Assembly: GCA_910576795.1 (NCBI GenBank)
Contig: CAJTIX010000001.1
Coordinates: 58,326-122,325 of the forward strand
Direction of reading: 5' to 3'
DNA length: 64,000 nt
From: an uncultured Bacilli bacterium
GTDB taxonomy: Bacteria; Bacillota_I; Bacilli_A; RF39; UBA660
The position numbers and the translations under genes are program-made. A model generated the notes under the pieces. The model was not told where the DNA came from, ran no database searches, and saw nothing but the letters and a program-made list of their open reading frames with translations. Within the stretch, counting starts at the first letter, position 1. Every line of letters begins with the position of its first letter. Below are positions 7,777-16,845 of the stretch, piece after piece.

Positions 7777-8499
7777 ATGGCATATTATAATAGAAATTAT
7801 CAAAAGTTAAAATTAAATAGAATGGAATATCTAAACAGTGGTGATTGTGCAAAGGTAAGTTATAATCATGATATGGTTCTAAAAGAATACTTTGAGGAAA
7901 CATTTCAAAAATATAGATTAAGTTCAGTAATGTTTGATATATTGAAACATATAGATAATCCTCATTTTATAAAAATATATGATATATATAGCGATTTGAA
8001 TTTATTAGAATTGTTAAAATATAGAATGAAAATACTATCATTTGTAGTTGATGCATATACAGCTAAATTTTATGTTGATGATTCTATTAATGTATTGATG
8101 GAACATAAAGATTATATATTAGATAACTTTAGAGAGCTAGATATCCTGTTTGAAATATTTACCAATAATGGAATATTTGCACATGACATCAAAAGAAAAA
8201 ATGCTATATTGAATAAGAATGGCATTATCATAATAGATCCAGATGCATTTTATCAATATACAAAAGAAATTGGCAAAAGTATTGTAGCGAAAGAAAATAA
8301 AACGAAATTGGTAAATCTATTTAGAAGTATATGCATAGATAGTGCAAGAAACTTACCAGATTTTGGAATATTAGAAACATGGATTGATACTGTATTAGCG
8401 GATATTGATGTAACAGAAAATACAGATGTAACCTATGAAATTTCTAAAAAGTTAAAATATGCAAAACGGCCAATAGAAAATTTTAATAATGCAATATGA
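7777..8499 (+). CDS. Protein-kinase-like protein of unknown function
   Basis: A 240-residue protein with weak kinase-fold marks: SGDCAKVSYNHDMVLKEY could be the Gly-loop and ATP-binding Lys region, GIFAHDIKRKNAILNKNG resembles the catalytic loop (HDxKxxN), and IIIDPDAFY the metal-binding DFG-like site. The lobes are much smaller than in true kinases. It is a distant relative in layout of the frameshifted gene at 14810. An upstream GGGGG site supports the ATG. Substrate and role are unknown; phosphotransferase or pseudokinase are both possible. Confidence 0.6.
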   Translation: MAYYNRNYQKLKLNRMEYLNSGDCAKVSYNHDMVLKEYFEETFQKYRLSSVMFDILKHIDNPHFIKIYDIYSDLNLLELLKYRMKILSFVVDAYTAKFYVDDSINVLMEHKDYILDNFRELDILFEIFTNNGIFAHDIKRKNAILNKNGIIIIDPDAFYQYTKEIGKSIVAKENKTKLVNLFRSICIDSARNLPDFGILETWIDTVLADIDVTENTDVTYEISKKLKYAKRPIENFNNAI

Positions 8500-8604
8500 A
8501 CTGTAAAGAAGACCTAGTGAGTATTTCAAAACGATAATAAAATTGACTTTTGTAATTGGAAAGACTAGAATATAGATAGAAATGTTGGATTGGGAAGTGA
8601 AACT

Positions 8605-9801
8605 ATGTTGCAAATAATTTATTATATTTTATTTACGATAAACGTGATATATGCAATTCATTTCACAATTCCTTTTTTAATTGGTTTATGGAAAAAAAGC
8701 AAACCAATTTTACAAGCAAACCAAGAAAGTCAATTTGCTATTTTGATTCCTGCACGGAATGAAGAAATTGTAATTGGAAACTTATTAGATAGTTTAATGC
8801 ATCAAAATTATCCAAAAGAGAAATATACAATCTATGTATTGATTAATCATTGCACAGATAAAACAAAAGCAATTGCAATGGAAAAAGGAATATCTATCAT
8901 AGATTGCCCTGATTCTGTAAAAAGTAAAGGGGATGTTTTAACATATGCATTTTCTCAATTACAAAAGGAATCTATAGATGCTTATCTTATTTTTGATGCA
9001 GATAATGTCGTACATCCCGATTTCTGTAGTCATATGAATATATCCTATCAAAATGGTCACGAAGTCGCACAAGGTTTTCGTGATAGTAAAAATGGAAAGA
9101 AAAATTGGTTGAGTGGAGGATATGCGATTTTCTATTACATTCAGAATGTCTTTTTTCATACCAGAAAAAATTGTAAAATATCTGCAACCCTAAGTGGAAC
9201 AGGTCTTATGATATCGAAACATATGATAGATACATATGGTTATCCTATGACAACTATGACAGAAGACATGGAATATTCTGCCTTTTCCATTACACATAAT
9301 GTACCGATCGATTTTGTTGCTAAAGCAATTACATATGATGAACAGCCTACTTCATTTGCAACCTCATGGAAACAACGAAAACGTTGGACAACAGGTGCTT
9401 ACCAGTGCTTATGTAAATATTTTAAATTTTTATTAAAAGGAAAAAATAACTTTATGTCTAGATTGGACTTATTCTATATTTTCTTTTCCCCATTGTTACA
9501 AGTTCTGACTTGTACTGTAGGATTCATTAATATTATTTATGTTATTCTCAAATATGGATTTTTCAATTCGCTTTACCATGGTCTACTCATGCTATTGCTT
9601 ACCTATACAGTGATATGCCTCTTTGCAGCCTTTGTTGTGAAATACAATGGAAAAAGACCTGAACAAATGAGGAAGGCTATTCTTTTATTTCCTATATTTC
9701 TAAGTACATGGATTCCAATTCAATTTATTTGTCTCCTCAAAAAGGTAGATAAATGGGAACACATTAAACATAAAGAGAATATTAAAGTAGAAGAACTTTG
9801 A
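8605..9801 (+). CDS. Membrane family 2 glycosyltransferase
   Basis: A 398-residue glycosyltransferase. One N-terminal helix is followed by a GT-A domain: FAILIPARNEE start, metal-binding DADN at about residue 131, TED acid at about 219 and QRKRW at about 257, as in processive GT2 enzymes (BcsA/HasA-like). Three to four membrane helices follow to about residue 380. It probably polymerises or transfers a sugar from an NDP donor at the cytoplasmic face, for a polysaccharide or glycolipid. The ATG at 8605 is preferred over an in-frame TTG at 8590 because GGGAAG then serves as ribosome site. It is a single gene; no polysaccharide cluster surrounds it. Confidence 0.83.
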   Translation: MLQIIYYILFTINVIYAIHFTIPFLIGLWKKSKPILQANQESQFAILIPARNEEIVIGNLLDSLMHQNYPKEKYTIYVLINHCTDKTKAIAMEKGISIIDCPDSVKSKGDVLTYAFSQLQKESIDAYLIFDADNVVHPDFCSHMNISYQNGHEVAQGFRDSKNGKKNWLSGGYAIFYYIQNVFFHTRKNCKISATLSGTGLMISKHMIDTYGYPMTTMTEDMEYSAFSITHNVPIDFVAKAITYDEQPTSFATSWKQRKRWTTGAYQCLCKYFKFLLKGKNNFMSRLDLFYIFFSPLLQVLTCTVGFINIIYVILKYGFFNSLYHGLLMLLLTYTVICLFAAFVVKYNGKRPEQMRKAILLFPIFLSTWIPIQFICLLKKVDKWEHIKHKENIKVEEL

Positions 9802-9859
9802 TTCTAAGAAAAATGTAGAAAATAGTCATATAATGCATAACCATATCACATAAAAGTGA

Positions 9860-9888
9860 TTGACATCTCCTTTAAAATCATTTATACT
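9860..9888 (+). promoter_or_regulatory. Promoter of the gatCAB-asnS T-box transcript
   Basis: TTGACA (9860-9865), 17-base spacer, TATACT (9883-9888). Transcription would begin near 9895. Confidence 0.85.
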
Positions 9889-9894
9889 TTTTTT

Positions 9895-10147
9895 AACGAC
9901 ATGGAAGAAGAAAAGTAACATATATCTCTAGATACAAGCGAGTTAGAATTGGTGGAAGCTAACAATCTATATATATGGGAAGAACACTTTGGAGTTGCTT
10001 ATACGAAAAGGTGAGTAGTGTAAGTCGGATGTGAACCGTTAGAATCACTAAGGTTTGATAGAACCAAAAGAGACCATTATGGTAATAAGGGTGGTACCGC
10101 GGATACAACAGTCATTCGTCCCTACTAAAGGATGTATTGACTGTTTT
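9895..10147 (+). promoter_or_regulatory. T-box riboswitch, Asn specifier, upstream of gatC
   Basis: The antiterminator T-box AGGGTGGTACCGCG is at 10088-10101, and the terminator arms ACAGTCA/TGACTGT with a T run end at about 10147. In stem I the specifier loop reads GAAG-AAC-A-CTTTGGAG, so the codon is AAC (9983-9985), asparagine. Uncharged tRNA-Asn should stabilise the antiterminator and switch on gatCAB-asnS. This agrees with asnS as the last gene. The specifier is read from pattern, so its confidence is a little lower than that of the T-box itself. Confidence 0.9.
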
Positions 10148-10169
10148 TTAATGGAAAGGATGATTTTGT

Positions 10170-10466
10170 ATGATTACCAAAGAAAAATTAAAAGAATATG
10201 CAGAAAAACTTATGTTTGACATGAAAGAAGAAGAGTATGACACATTGTTAGTAGAATTTGATGTTATATTAAAACAAATGGATTTGATTGGCCAAATTGA
10301 AGGAATTGAGCAAGTAGAACCTATGACATTTCCTTATGAAATAGAACATGCACATTTTAGAAAAGATGAAATAAAGGATACATTAAATACGAGTGATGTA
10401 TTAAAAAATGCAAGTCAGGTAGAATGCAATCAAGTACGTGTTCCAAAGGTGGTGGAAGAAGCATGA
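10170..10466 (+). CDS. gatC: Asp/Glu-tRNA amidotransferase subunit C
   Basis: A 98-residue helical subunit of GatCAB, recognised by its pattern (ITKEKLKEYAEKLMFDM...VEPMTFPYEI...FRKDEIKDTLNTSDVLKNA) and position. GatC wraps around GatA and GatB and stabilises the complex that turns Glu-tRNA-Gln into Gln-tRNA-Gln. Its stop overlaps the gatA start as ATGA. Confidence 0.92.
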   Translation: MITKEKLKEYAEKLMFDMKEEEYDTLLVEFDVILKQMDLIGQIEGIEQVEPMTFPYEIEHAHFRKDEIKDTLNTSDVLKNASQVECNQVRVPKVVEEA

Positions 10467-11914
10467 GTTATATGGATAAAAGTATTGATGATTTAAGAAA
10501 AGCATTAGATGAAAGAAAAGTAACAAGTGATGCCTTATTTGAAGAGGCAACATCTCTTGCCAAACAATATCAAAGTTTATACAATTCTTTTGTAACCATT
10601 TTAGATGAAAAAAATGAAACAGAAAGTAATAGTATACTTTCTGGAATTCCTTATGCATTAAAAGACAATATTTCTACTAAAGATATCTTAACAACATCAT
10701 CCTCTAATATTCTAAAAAATTATGTACCTGTATATAATGCAACAGTATACCAAAAACTAGAGGATGCTGGAGCTGTTTTAATGGGAAAAACAGTATTAGA
10801 TGAACTTGCGATGGGTGGAACTGGTACGACAGGACATACAGGTATTGTCAAAAATCCATGGGACGAATCAAGACAAATTGGTGGTTCTAGTGCTGGAAGT
10901 GCAGCTGCTGTTGCTTTAGGAATCGTTCCTTTTGCTATTGGTTCTGATACAGGTGACTCTATTCGAAAACCAGCAGCATTTGGTGGGGTTGTAGGATTTA
11001 AGCCTACTTATGGACGTGTATCACGTTATGGACTATTTGCTTTTGCCTCTTCTTTAGATCATGTTGGCTGTTTTGCTCGTAATGTCAAAGATGTAGCTTA
11101 TGTAACAGATATCATCAAAGGAGAAGATGCACATGATATGACATCACTTCCAGATGACCATAAAAAATATACTGATACTTTGAACAATGATATCAAAGGA
11201 AGAAAACTATTTTATATCAAAGAAGCTATGGAGGATCATGAAAATAGTAATGATGCAGAATTGAAAGAGACAATTCACCAATTCTTTCAGATGATAGAAA
11301 AGATAAAAGAGTTAGGGTTTATTGTAGAAGAAGTCTCATTTCCAAAAGAACTATTAAATGCAATCTATCCAACTTATATGGCAATCTCTTGTGCTGAAGC
11401 GACCAGTAATAATGCCAATCTAACAGGAATTCATTTTGGTGTAAGAGGAGAAGGAAACAGCATTCATGACATTATGATGGATGCTAGAACCAAAGGATTT
11501 AGTGAATTAATCAAAAGAAGATTTGTGTTAGGAAGTTATATTTTACAAAAAGAAAACCAAGAAAAATTATTTAAAAATGCACAGAGAATACGTCATATGA
11601 TAGTCGATAAAATGAACACATTATTTCAGGAATATGATGGAATGTTGATGCCAGCTAGTGGTGGAATTGCGCCTCATTTTGGTGAAAAAACAGATCAACT
11701 ATCCGATCGTTATTTGATATTAGAAAATCATTTAGTAATCGCAAACTTTGGAGGATTTCCAAGTATCACATTACCATCTGGTTTTGTAAATAATATGCCA
11801 ATTGCCATTAACTTAACAGGAAGACAATTTGAAGATGACATTGTTTTAAATATGGCTTATAAAATGGAAAACATAACTGGATGCAAAGATCAAATTGCGA
11901 AAGGGGGAAATTAA
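10463..11914 (+). CDS. gatA: Asp/Glu-tRNA amidotransferase subunit A
   Basis: A 483-residue amidase-signature protein that releases ammonia from glutamine for the GatB reaction. The Ser-cisSer-Lys triad is visible: Lys in ALKDNIS (about residue 67), the Ser pair in GGSSAGSAAAV (about 139-148) and in GSDTGDSIRKPA (about 161-172). The usual sequences are GGSSGGSA and TGGSIRQPA; the variants here resemble those of Mycoplasma-like lineages and keep every catalytic residue. The ATG at 10463 overlaps the gatC stop. Confidence 0.95.
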   Translation: MSYMDKSIDDLRKALDERKVTSDALFEEATSLAKQYQSLYNSFVTILDEKNETESNSILSGIPYALKDNISTKDILTTSSSNILKNYVPVYNATVYQKLEDAGAVLMGKTVLDELAMGGTGTTGHTGIVKNPWDESRQIGGSSAGSAAAVALGIVPFAIGSDTGDSIRKPAAFGGVVGFKPTYGRVSRYGLFAFASSLDHVGCFARNVKDVAYVTDIIKGEDAHDMTSLPDDHKKYTDTLNNDIKGRKLFYIKEAMEDHENSNDAELKETIHQFFQMIEKIKELGFIVEEVSFPKELLNAIYPTYMAISCAEATSNNANLTGIHFGVRGEGNSIHDIMMDARTKGFSELIKRRFVLGSYILQKENQEKLFKNAQRIRHMIVDKMNTLFQEYDGMLMPASGGIAPHFGEKTDQLSDRYLILENHLVIANFGGFPSITLPSGFVNNMPIAINLTGRQFEDDIVLNMAYKMENITGCKDQIAKGGN

Positions 11915-11915
11915 A

Positions 11916-13340
11916 ATGTATGTACCTACCATTGGATTAGAAGTACACTGTGAATTAAAAACAAATACAAAAAACTTTTCAAGTGCAGCCAATGCTTATT
12001 CTGAAATTCCCAATAGTAATCTTGCAACCACCGATTTAGGTTTGCCAGGTATTTTACCTGTAATTAATGAATATGGAGTCAAACAATCCTTAAAAATGGC
12101 TTTAGCAATGCACTGTGAAATTCCAGAATTTATGACATTTGAACGGAAAAACTATTTCTATCCTGACTTACCAAAAGGATATCAGATTACCCAATTCGAT
12201 CAGCCCGTTGGTGTGAATGGATATATTATGATAAACGTAAATGGAGAAGACAGAAAAGTACTGATTCATGATACCCATTTAGAAGAAGATACAGCGTCTT
12301 TAGACCATTATGGAAATTACTCTTTAATCGATTACAATAGAGCTGGAGTACCTTTGCTTGAAACTGTAACCGAGCCATGTATGCATAGTGTAGAAGAAGC
12401 GATTGCTTTTCTAGAAGCACTTAGAAATATATTCTTATATTGTGATGCAAGTGAGGCAAGAACCGATAGAGGACAAATGCGTTGTGATGTCAATGTTTCA
12501 TTGGCGCAAGAAGGAATGCAAGAACTTGGTACCAAAGTGGAAATTAAAAATGTCAACTCATTTAATAATGTAAAAGATGCAATTATATCAGAAGTCAGAA
12601 GACAAACAGAAATTTTAGAATCAGGTGGAGTGATTGCACAGGAAACTAGACGTTATGATGAGAATAATATGTGCACTTACTCCATGCGTTCAAAAGAAGA
12701 TGCGATTGATTATAAATATTTTAAAGAACCAAATATCCCACCGATTCGTATAAAACGTGATTGGATAGAAGAAATTCAAAAGGAACTTCCCACTTTTCCA
12801 TATGAACGTATTACAAAGTATATGGAAGTATATGGATTATCTAGATATGACGCTACTATTTTGGTCAAAGAAAAAGAAATGGCTGAATATTTTGAAAAAA
12901 CATTAGATGAGGGAGCAGATCCAAAAGCAGCTTCTAACTGGATTACTAGTGTCATTTTAGGTCATATGAATAAATATGAAATTCCAATTACTAAATTATT
13001 CTTAACTCCTAAAATGTTAGTAGAATTGATAGAATTAGTTACCTCTGGTAAGATTTCTAGTAAACAAGCAAAAGAAGTATTACATACATCATTGGAACAA
13101 GAAAAATCACCATTACAACTTGTGGAAGAATTAGGAATCAAACAAATTGAGGGAGATGCAGAAATTACTGCTATTGTAAACGAAGTATTTGCCGAAAATC
13201 CAAATGCCAAAGCAGAATATCAAGCAGGTAGAACCAATATTGTAGACTTTTTAGTAGGTCAAGTTATGAAAAAAACAAAAGGACAGGCAAATCCTGCAAT
13301 GACAAGAAAAATAGTACAAGAAGAAATACAGAAAGGATGA
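11916..13340 (+). CDS. gatB: Asp/Glu-tRNA amidotransferase subunit B
   Basis: A 474-residue protein with GatB marks: IGLEVHCELKT start, RKNYFYPDLPKGYQITQFDQP, DRGQMRCDVNVS and the C-terminal YqeY-like tRNA-binding helical domain. It phosphorylates the Glu (or Asp) on misacylated tRNA and amidates it. A GGGGG site sits before the ATG at 11916, one base after the gatA stop. Because asnS is present, the main need is probably Gln-tRNA-Gln. Confidence 0.95.
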   Translation: MYVPTIGLEVHCELKTNTKNFSSAANAYSEIPNSNLATTDLGLPGILPVINEYGVKQSLKMALAMHCEIPEFMTFERKNYFYPDLPKGYQITQFDQPVGVNGYIMINVNGEDRKVLIHDTHLEEDTASLDHYGNYSLIDYNRAGVPLLETVTEPCMHSVEEAIAFLEALRNIFLYCDASEARTDRGQMRCDVNVSLAQEGMQELGTKVEIKNVNSFNNVKDAIISEVRRQTEILESGGVIAQETRRYDENNMCTYSMRSKEDAIDYKYFKEPNIPPIRIKRDWIEEIQKELPTFPYERITKYMEVYGLSRYDATILVKEKEMAEYFEKTLDEGADPKAASNWITSVILGHMNKYEIPITKLFLTPKMLVELIELVTSGKISSKQAKEVLHTSLEQEKSPLQLVEELGIKQIEGDAEITAIVNEVFAENPNAKAEYQAGRTNIVDFLVGQVMKKTKGQANPAMTRKIVQEEIQKG

Positions 13341-13345
13341 ATGAA

Positions 13346-14725
13346 ATGATTGATGTAAAAGAACTATACCAAAAATTAGATACCTATATGAACCAAACTA
13401 TTACTTTACAAGGGTGGATACGTAATATAAGAAAGCAAAAAGATTTTGGTTTTATTGATTTTTCTGATGGTACCTGTTTCAACCATATTCAATTGGTATA
13501 TGATAAGGAAAATAAGTGTTTTGATCAAATCAATAAATTACACATAGGAGCTGCCATTACTGTAACAGGAACAGTAAAAGCTTCTATAGGAGCTGGACAA
13601 TCATTTGAAATGATAATAGAAGACTTAGTTGTAGAAGGGGATTGCCCAGAAGATTATCCATTGCAACCAAAGAGACATACCAGAGAATTTTTAAGAGAAA
13701 TTGCCTATCTACGTCCTAGAACAAACCTATTTCAAGCCGTATTTCGCATTCGTAGTGTAGCAGCACACGCAATTCATACGTATTTTCAAGAACATGGTTA
13801 TCTATATGTACATACACCTCTCATTACAACTGCAGATTGTGAAGGCAGTGATCAAATGTTTAAGATTACATCTTTCAATATGGATCGTATTCCTACTATA
13901 GATGGTCATGCTGACATGAGTAAAGATTTATTTGGAAAACAAGCTTTTATTACTGGAACAGGGCAATTACATGGAGAAACCTTTGCGATGGCGTTTAAAA
14001 AAATTTACACATTTGGGCCAACCTTTAGAACAGAAAATTCCAATACCAAAACCCATGCCAATGAATTTTGGATGATTGAACCTGAGATCGCTTTTTGTCA
14101 TCTAGATGGACTTATGGATATTGAAGAAGAGATGCTGAAATATATTGTAAATTATGTATTAGAAAAATGTGCAGAAGAAATTGCTTTTTGTGATCAGTAT
14201 GTAGAAAACGGATTAAAAGAAAAATTGACTAAATTAGTGAATTCTAAATTCACTCGTATTACACATCATGAAGTAATTGATATTTTAAAAAAAGCAGATA
14301 TGGATTTTGAGTTTACACCAGATTATGAAGAAGATATTGCAAAAGAACATGAAAAATATATCACAGAATATTTTAATGGACCAGTATTTATTACCAATTG
14401 GCCAAAAGATATCAAAGCATGGTACATGAAGACCAATGAAGATGGAAAAACAGTAGCGGCAGTCGATTTAGAAGTCCCAGGAGCTGGTGAATTGATGGGA
14501 GGATCTGAACGTGAGGCAGACTATCAAAAACTAATTAATCGTGCCCATGAAATGAATGTGGATACAGATACAGTGGATTGGTTTTGTAATTTAAGACGAT
14601 ATGGAGGATGTTATCACTCTGGGTTTGGAATGGGATTTGAAAGATTACTCATTTACTTGACAGGTGTTGAAAATATTCGTGATGTCATTCCATATCCTAG
14701 AACACCTAAGAATTGTGATTTTTAA
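13346..14725 (+). CDS. asnS: Asparaginyl-tRNA synthetase
   Basis: A 459-residue class IIb synthetase with an N-terminal OB-fold anticodon domain (TLQGWIRNIRKQKDFGFIDFSDGT) and catalytic domain with motif 2 (FGPTFRTENSNTKTHANEFWMIEPE) and motif 3 (GFGMGFERLLIYLTGVENIRDVIPYPRTP). It charges tRNA-Asn. The ATG at 13346 is chosen because AGAAAGGATGA then forms a ribosome site; an ATG at 13337 overlaps the gatB stop. The T-box with an AAC specifier fits autoregulation by uncharged tRNA-Asn. Confidence 0.95.
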   Translation: MIDVKELYQKLDTYMNQTITLQGWIRNIRKQKDFGFIDFSDGTCFNHIQLVYDKENKCFDQINKLHIGAAITVTGTVKASIGAGQSFEMIIEDLVVEGDCPEDYPLQPKRHTREFLREIAYLRPRTNLFQAVFRIRSVAAHAIHTYFQEHGYLYVHTPLITTADCEGSDQMFKITSFNMDRIPTIDGHADMSKDLFGKQAFITGTGQLHGETFAMAFKKIYTFGPTFRTENSNTKTHANEFWMIEPEIAFCHLDGLMDIEEEMLKYIVNYVLEKCAEEIAFCDQYVENGLKEKLTKLVNSKFTRITHHEVIDILKKADMDFEFTPDYEEDIAKEHEKYITEYFNGPVFITNWPKDIKAWYMKTNEDGKTVAAVDLEVPGAGELMGGSEREADYQKLINRAHEMNVDTDTVDWFCNLRRYGGCYHSGFGMGFERLLIYLTGVENIRDVIPYPRTPKNCDF

Positions 14726-14733
14726 AATAATGG

Positions 14734-14755
14734 ATCCCAAAATGGGATTTTTTTG
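14734..14755 (+). terminator. Terminator of the gatCAB-asnS operon
   Basis: ATCCCA (14734-14739) and TGGGAT (14743-14748) with an AAA loop and a T7 tail. Confidence 0.88.
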
Positions 14756-14756
14756 A

Positions 14757-14785
14757 TTGACAGATAGTTTTCATTATGTTAGTAT
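14757..14785 (+). promoter_or_regulatory. Promoter of the frameshifted kinase-like gene
   Basis: TTGACA (14757-14762), 17 bases, TAGTAT (14780-14785), directly after the asnS terminator. Confidence 0.7.
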
Positions 14786-14809
14786 ACATAGAAATGAAGT
14801 GGGGATTAT

Positions 14810-15512
14810 ATGGAACAACTTTATATAGATGGACAACCAATTGTATATGATGAAAATCCAATTTACAGTGGTGAAGAGGCAAACATACACCGATATAGAG
14901 AAGATATGCTGATTAAAGTATTTAAAAAGGAACGAAGAAAGTATTCTTCCAGTTCAGCCAGAATTATATCAGTTCTTATCAAAATATACGATGCAATTCT
15001 TTTATTTGCCATGCTCCTTAGCATATGATATTTCTGATACATTTAGGGGACATACCATGTTAGAATCGAAAGATTCTGAATTGGCGACACATGCACAAAG
15101 AGGTAATTTACATCAACTAATTCAGTCGATTGAAGGGATTGAATTAGAAACGGAAATATTATCTCTAGCAGGTATTCGAATAAATGATATGAAACTTCAT
15201 CATATTTTATATAATTCCAAAAAAGAACAGTTAGGTATTATTGATTGTGGAATATATCAAAAAAGTTCTAGTAAAGATTTATGGATTCAAAATTTAAAAG
15301 AAATGAATTATTATTTGAGACAAGCATTATTATGGGCAAATTATGAAGGAACTACACATGAAATAACTGGAATTGACTTTCCTGAAATCTATGATGAATT
15401 AGATGCTGGAACAATGCGATTCAGTGAAGTGTTAAAAGAAGAAATTCCTAAATATAAAGTAAAAATATTGGAAGAGTTAAAGCATTGCTATCAAAAAGAA
15501 ATATTTTATTGA
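14810..15512 (+). pseudogene. Frameshifted kinase-like gene
   Basis: Two overlapping frames encode one protein. The first (14810 onward) gives GEEANIHRYREDMLIKVFKK, a Gly-loop and ATP-Lys-like start. The second frame is open from about 14949 (ELYQFLSKYTMQFFYLP) to the stop at 15512 and contains INDMKLHHILYNSKKEQLGIIDCGIY, like the catalytic and metal sites of kinase folds. Joining them needs a single-base shift at about 14945-14957. About 230 residues would result, the same size as the kinase-like protein at 7777. The strong promoter and GGGG ribosome site argue for a recent break or a sequencing error. If genuine, the gene is inactive. Confidence 0.7.
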
Positions 15513-15587
15513 TGTAGTATTTTTGTTACAATTTACATATAATAAAAAGGGAATACCTAAAAATGGTAGAAAATTGCAGAAAAGGTA

Positions 15588-15616
15588 TTGCCAAATTTTA
15601 AATTATATTATATAAT
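15588..15616 (+). promoter_or_regulatory. Promoter of tRNA-Asn and tRNA-Glu
   Basis: TTGCCA (15588-15593), 17 bases, TATAAT (15611-15616). Confidence 0.85.
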
Positions 15617-15642
15617 GAAAAAGTCTTAAGCAAAGACATAGT

Positions 15643-15718
15643 GCCTAATTAGCTCAGTCGGTAGAGCACTCGGCTGTTAACCGATAGGTCGTAGGTTCGA
15701 GTCCTACATTAGGCGCCA
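15643..15718 (+). tRNA. tRNA-Asn (GTT)
   Basis: A 76-base cloverleaf: acceptor GCCTAAT/ATTAGGC, anticodon loop CTGTTAA (GTT), TTCGAGT T-loop and encoded CCA. It is the probable ligand of the T-box at 9895. Confidence 0.97.
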
Positions 15719-15722
15719 TTAT

Positions 15723-15799
15723 GGCCAGTTGGTGAAGTGGCTTAACACACTGCCCTTTCACGGCAGCATTCACGAGTTCGAATCTCGTACTGGTCACCA
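15723..15799 (+). tRNA. tRNA-Glu (TTC)
   Basis: A 77-base cloverleaf: acceptor GGCCAGT/ACTGGTC with one G-U pair, anticodon loop CTTTCAC (TTC), TTCGAAT T-loop and encoded CCA. It starts 4 bases after tRNA-Asn and is co-transcribed. Confidence 0.95.
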
Positions 15800-15810
15800 G
15801 AATAGAATAA

Positions 15811-15832
15811 CAGCCTCGCTGAGGTTTTTTTA
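15811..15832 (+). terminator. Terminator of the tRNA-Asn/Glu unit
   Basis: CCTC (15814-15817) and GAGG (15821-15824) with a GCT loop and a T7 tail. Confidence 0.85.
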
Positions 15833-15972
15833 TTGATATTTTTTTAAATCCATAAGTATTCTTCCAATATTATTACCTCATAAAAACTTTCTTTATATGT
15901 AAGTATTTCGAAAATTTGTACTTGATATCAAAAAATAACTTATATATAATAGAAGAAAAGAAGGATTGACTT

Positions 15973-16773
15973 ATGAATATTTATCATCAACTGAATACAA
16001 TGATTACATATATTGAATCTCATTTAGATTCTGAAATTTCTTATACCGCTTTAGCAAAAATATTAGGGGTAAATGAATATACAATGCAAAGACTATTTAG
16101 TTTACTATGCAATATATCACTTGCTGATTATATTCGTAAAAGAAAATTATCCCAGGCTGGGTATGATTTATATCATTCCAATGCAACAATAACGACTATC
16201 GCTTTTCAATACGGATATGAAAACGCAACATCATTTTCTCGGGCATTTAAAAAATTTCATGGATTAAAACCAAGTCAAATCAAAAAAGGAAACTATACAC
16301 TTAAAAACTTTCCAAAACTTGTCTTTGAAGAAAAAGAATACCAACAAAATGATATGCCATATGAAATTATAGAATTAGATGAAATGACGCTATATGGAAA
16401 GGGAATGAAAACAAGCGAAAGTAAAATCAAAAAAGATGCCCCTACTTTTTGGAAATTCATGGATAAAAAATATAGTCACCAATATGGTACTATTGACTAT
16501 GGTATGGTGACATATGAAGACAGATTTCATAGTGAGCATTTTGAATATTGGGTACTTTGGAAACAAAAAATAGAGGAATTTGAACCAGTGACCATACCGA
16601 AATCGAAATGGTTAATTTTCCATGTTTTATCAACAAATTCAAAAGATATTCAAAGGGTTTCCTCTGATTTTTACTACCGTTTTTTTCCAAGCAGTAAATA
16701 CAATTTAAGAGATATTCCTGAACTAGAATACTACCATGATGGTGTTACTGATTTTCTAGTTCCTATTGAATAA
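15973..16773 (+). CDS. AraC-family regulator with GyrI-like effector domain
   Basis: A 266-residue protein. Residues about 5-105 carry two AraC helix-turn-helix motifs (LDSEISYTALAKILGVNEYTMQRLF and ITTIAFQYGYENATSFSRAFKKFHGLKPSQIKK). Residues about 130-265 look like the GyrI/BmrR effector-binding fold (YEIIELDEMTLYGKGMKT... SKWLIFHV...ELEYYHDGVTDFLVPIE). This layout (Rob/BmrR-like) usually senses small hydrophobic or cationic compounds. It sits before a nitroreductase with a terminator between, so it may respond to the same stress, which is inference. Confidence 0.88.
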   Translation: MNIYHQLNTMITYIESHLDSEISYTALAKILGVNEYTMQRLFSLLCNISLADYIRKRKLSQAGYDLYHSNATITTIAFQYGYENATSFSRAFKKFHGLKPSQIKKGNYTLKNFPKLVFEEKEYQQNDMPYEIIELDEMTLYGKGMKTSESKIKKDAPTFWKFMDKKYSHQYGTIDYGMVTYEDRFHSEHFEYWVLWKQKIEEFEPVTIPKSKWLIFHVLSTNSKDIQRVSSDFYYRFFPSSKYNLRDIPELEYYHDGVTDFLVPIE

Positions 16774-16780
16774 CTGACAA

Positions 16781-16809
16781 AACTGACAAAGAAAAAGTCA
16801 GTTTTTTAA
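16781..16809 (+). terminator. Terminator after the AraC gene
   Basis: AACTGAC (16781-16787) and GTCAGTT (16797-16803), followed by a T run. Confidence 0.85.
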
Positions 16810-16845
16810 TTCTCATATTTGTTATCTTATATGAGAGGTGGTATT

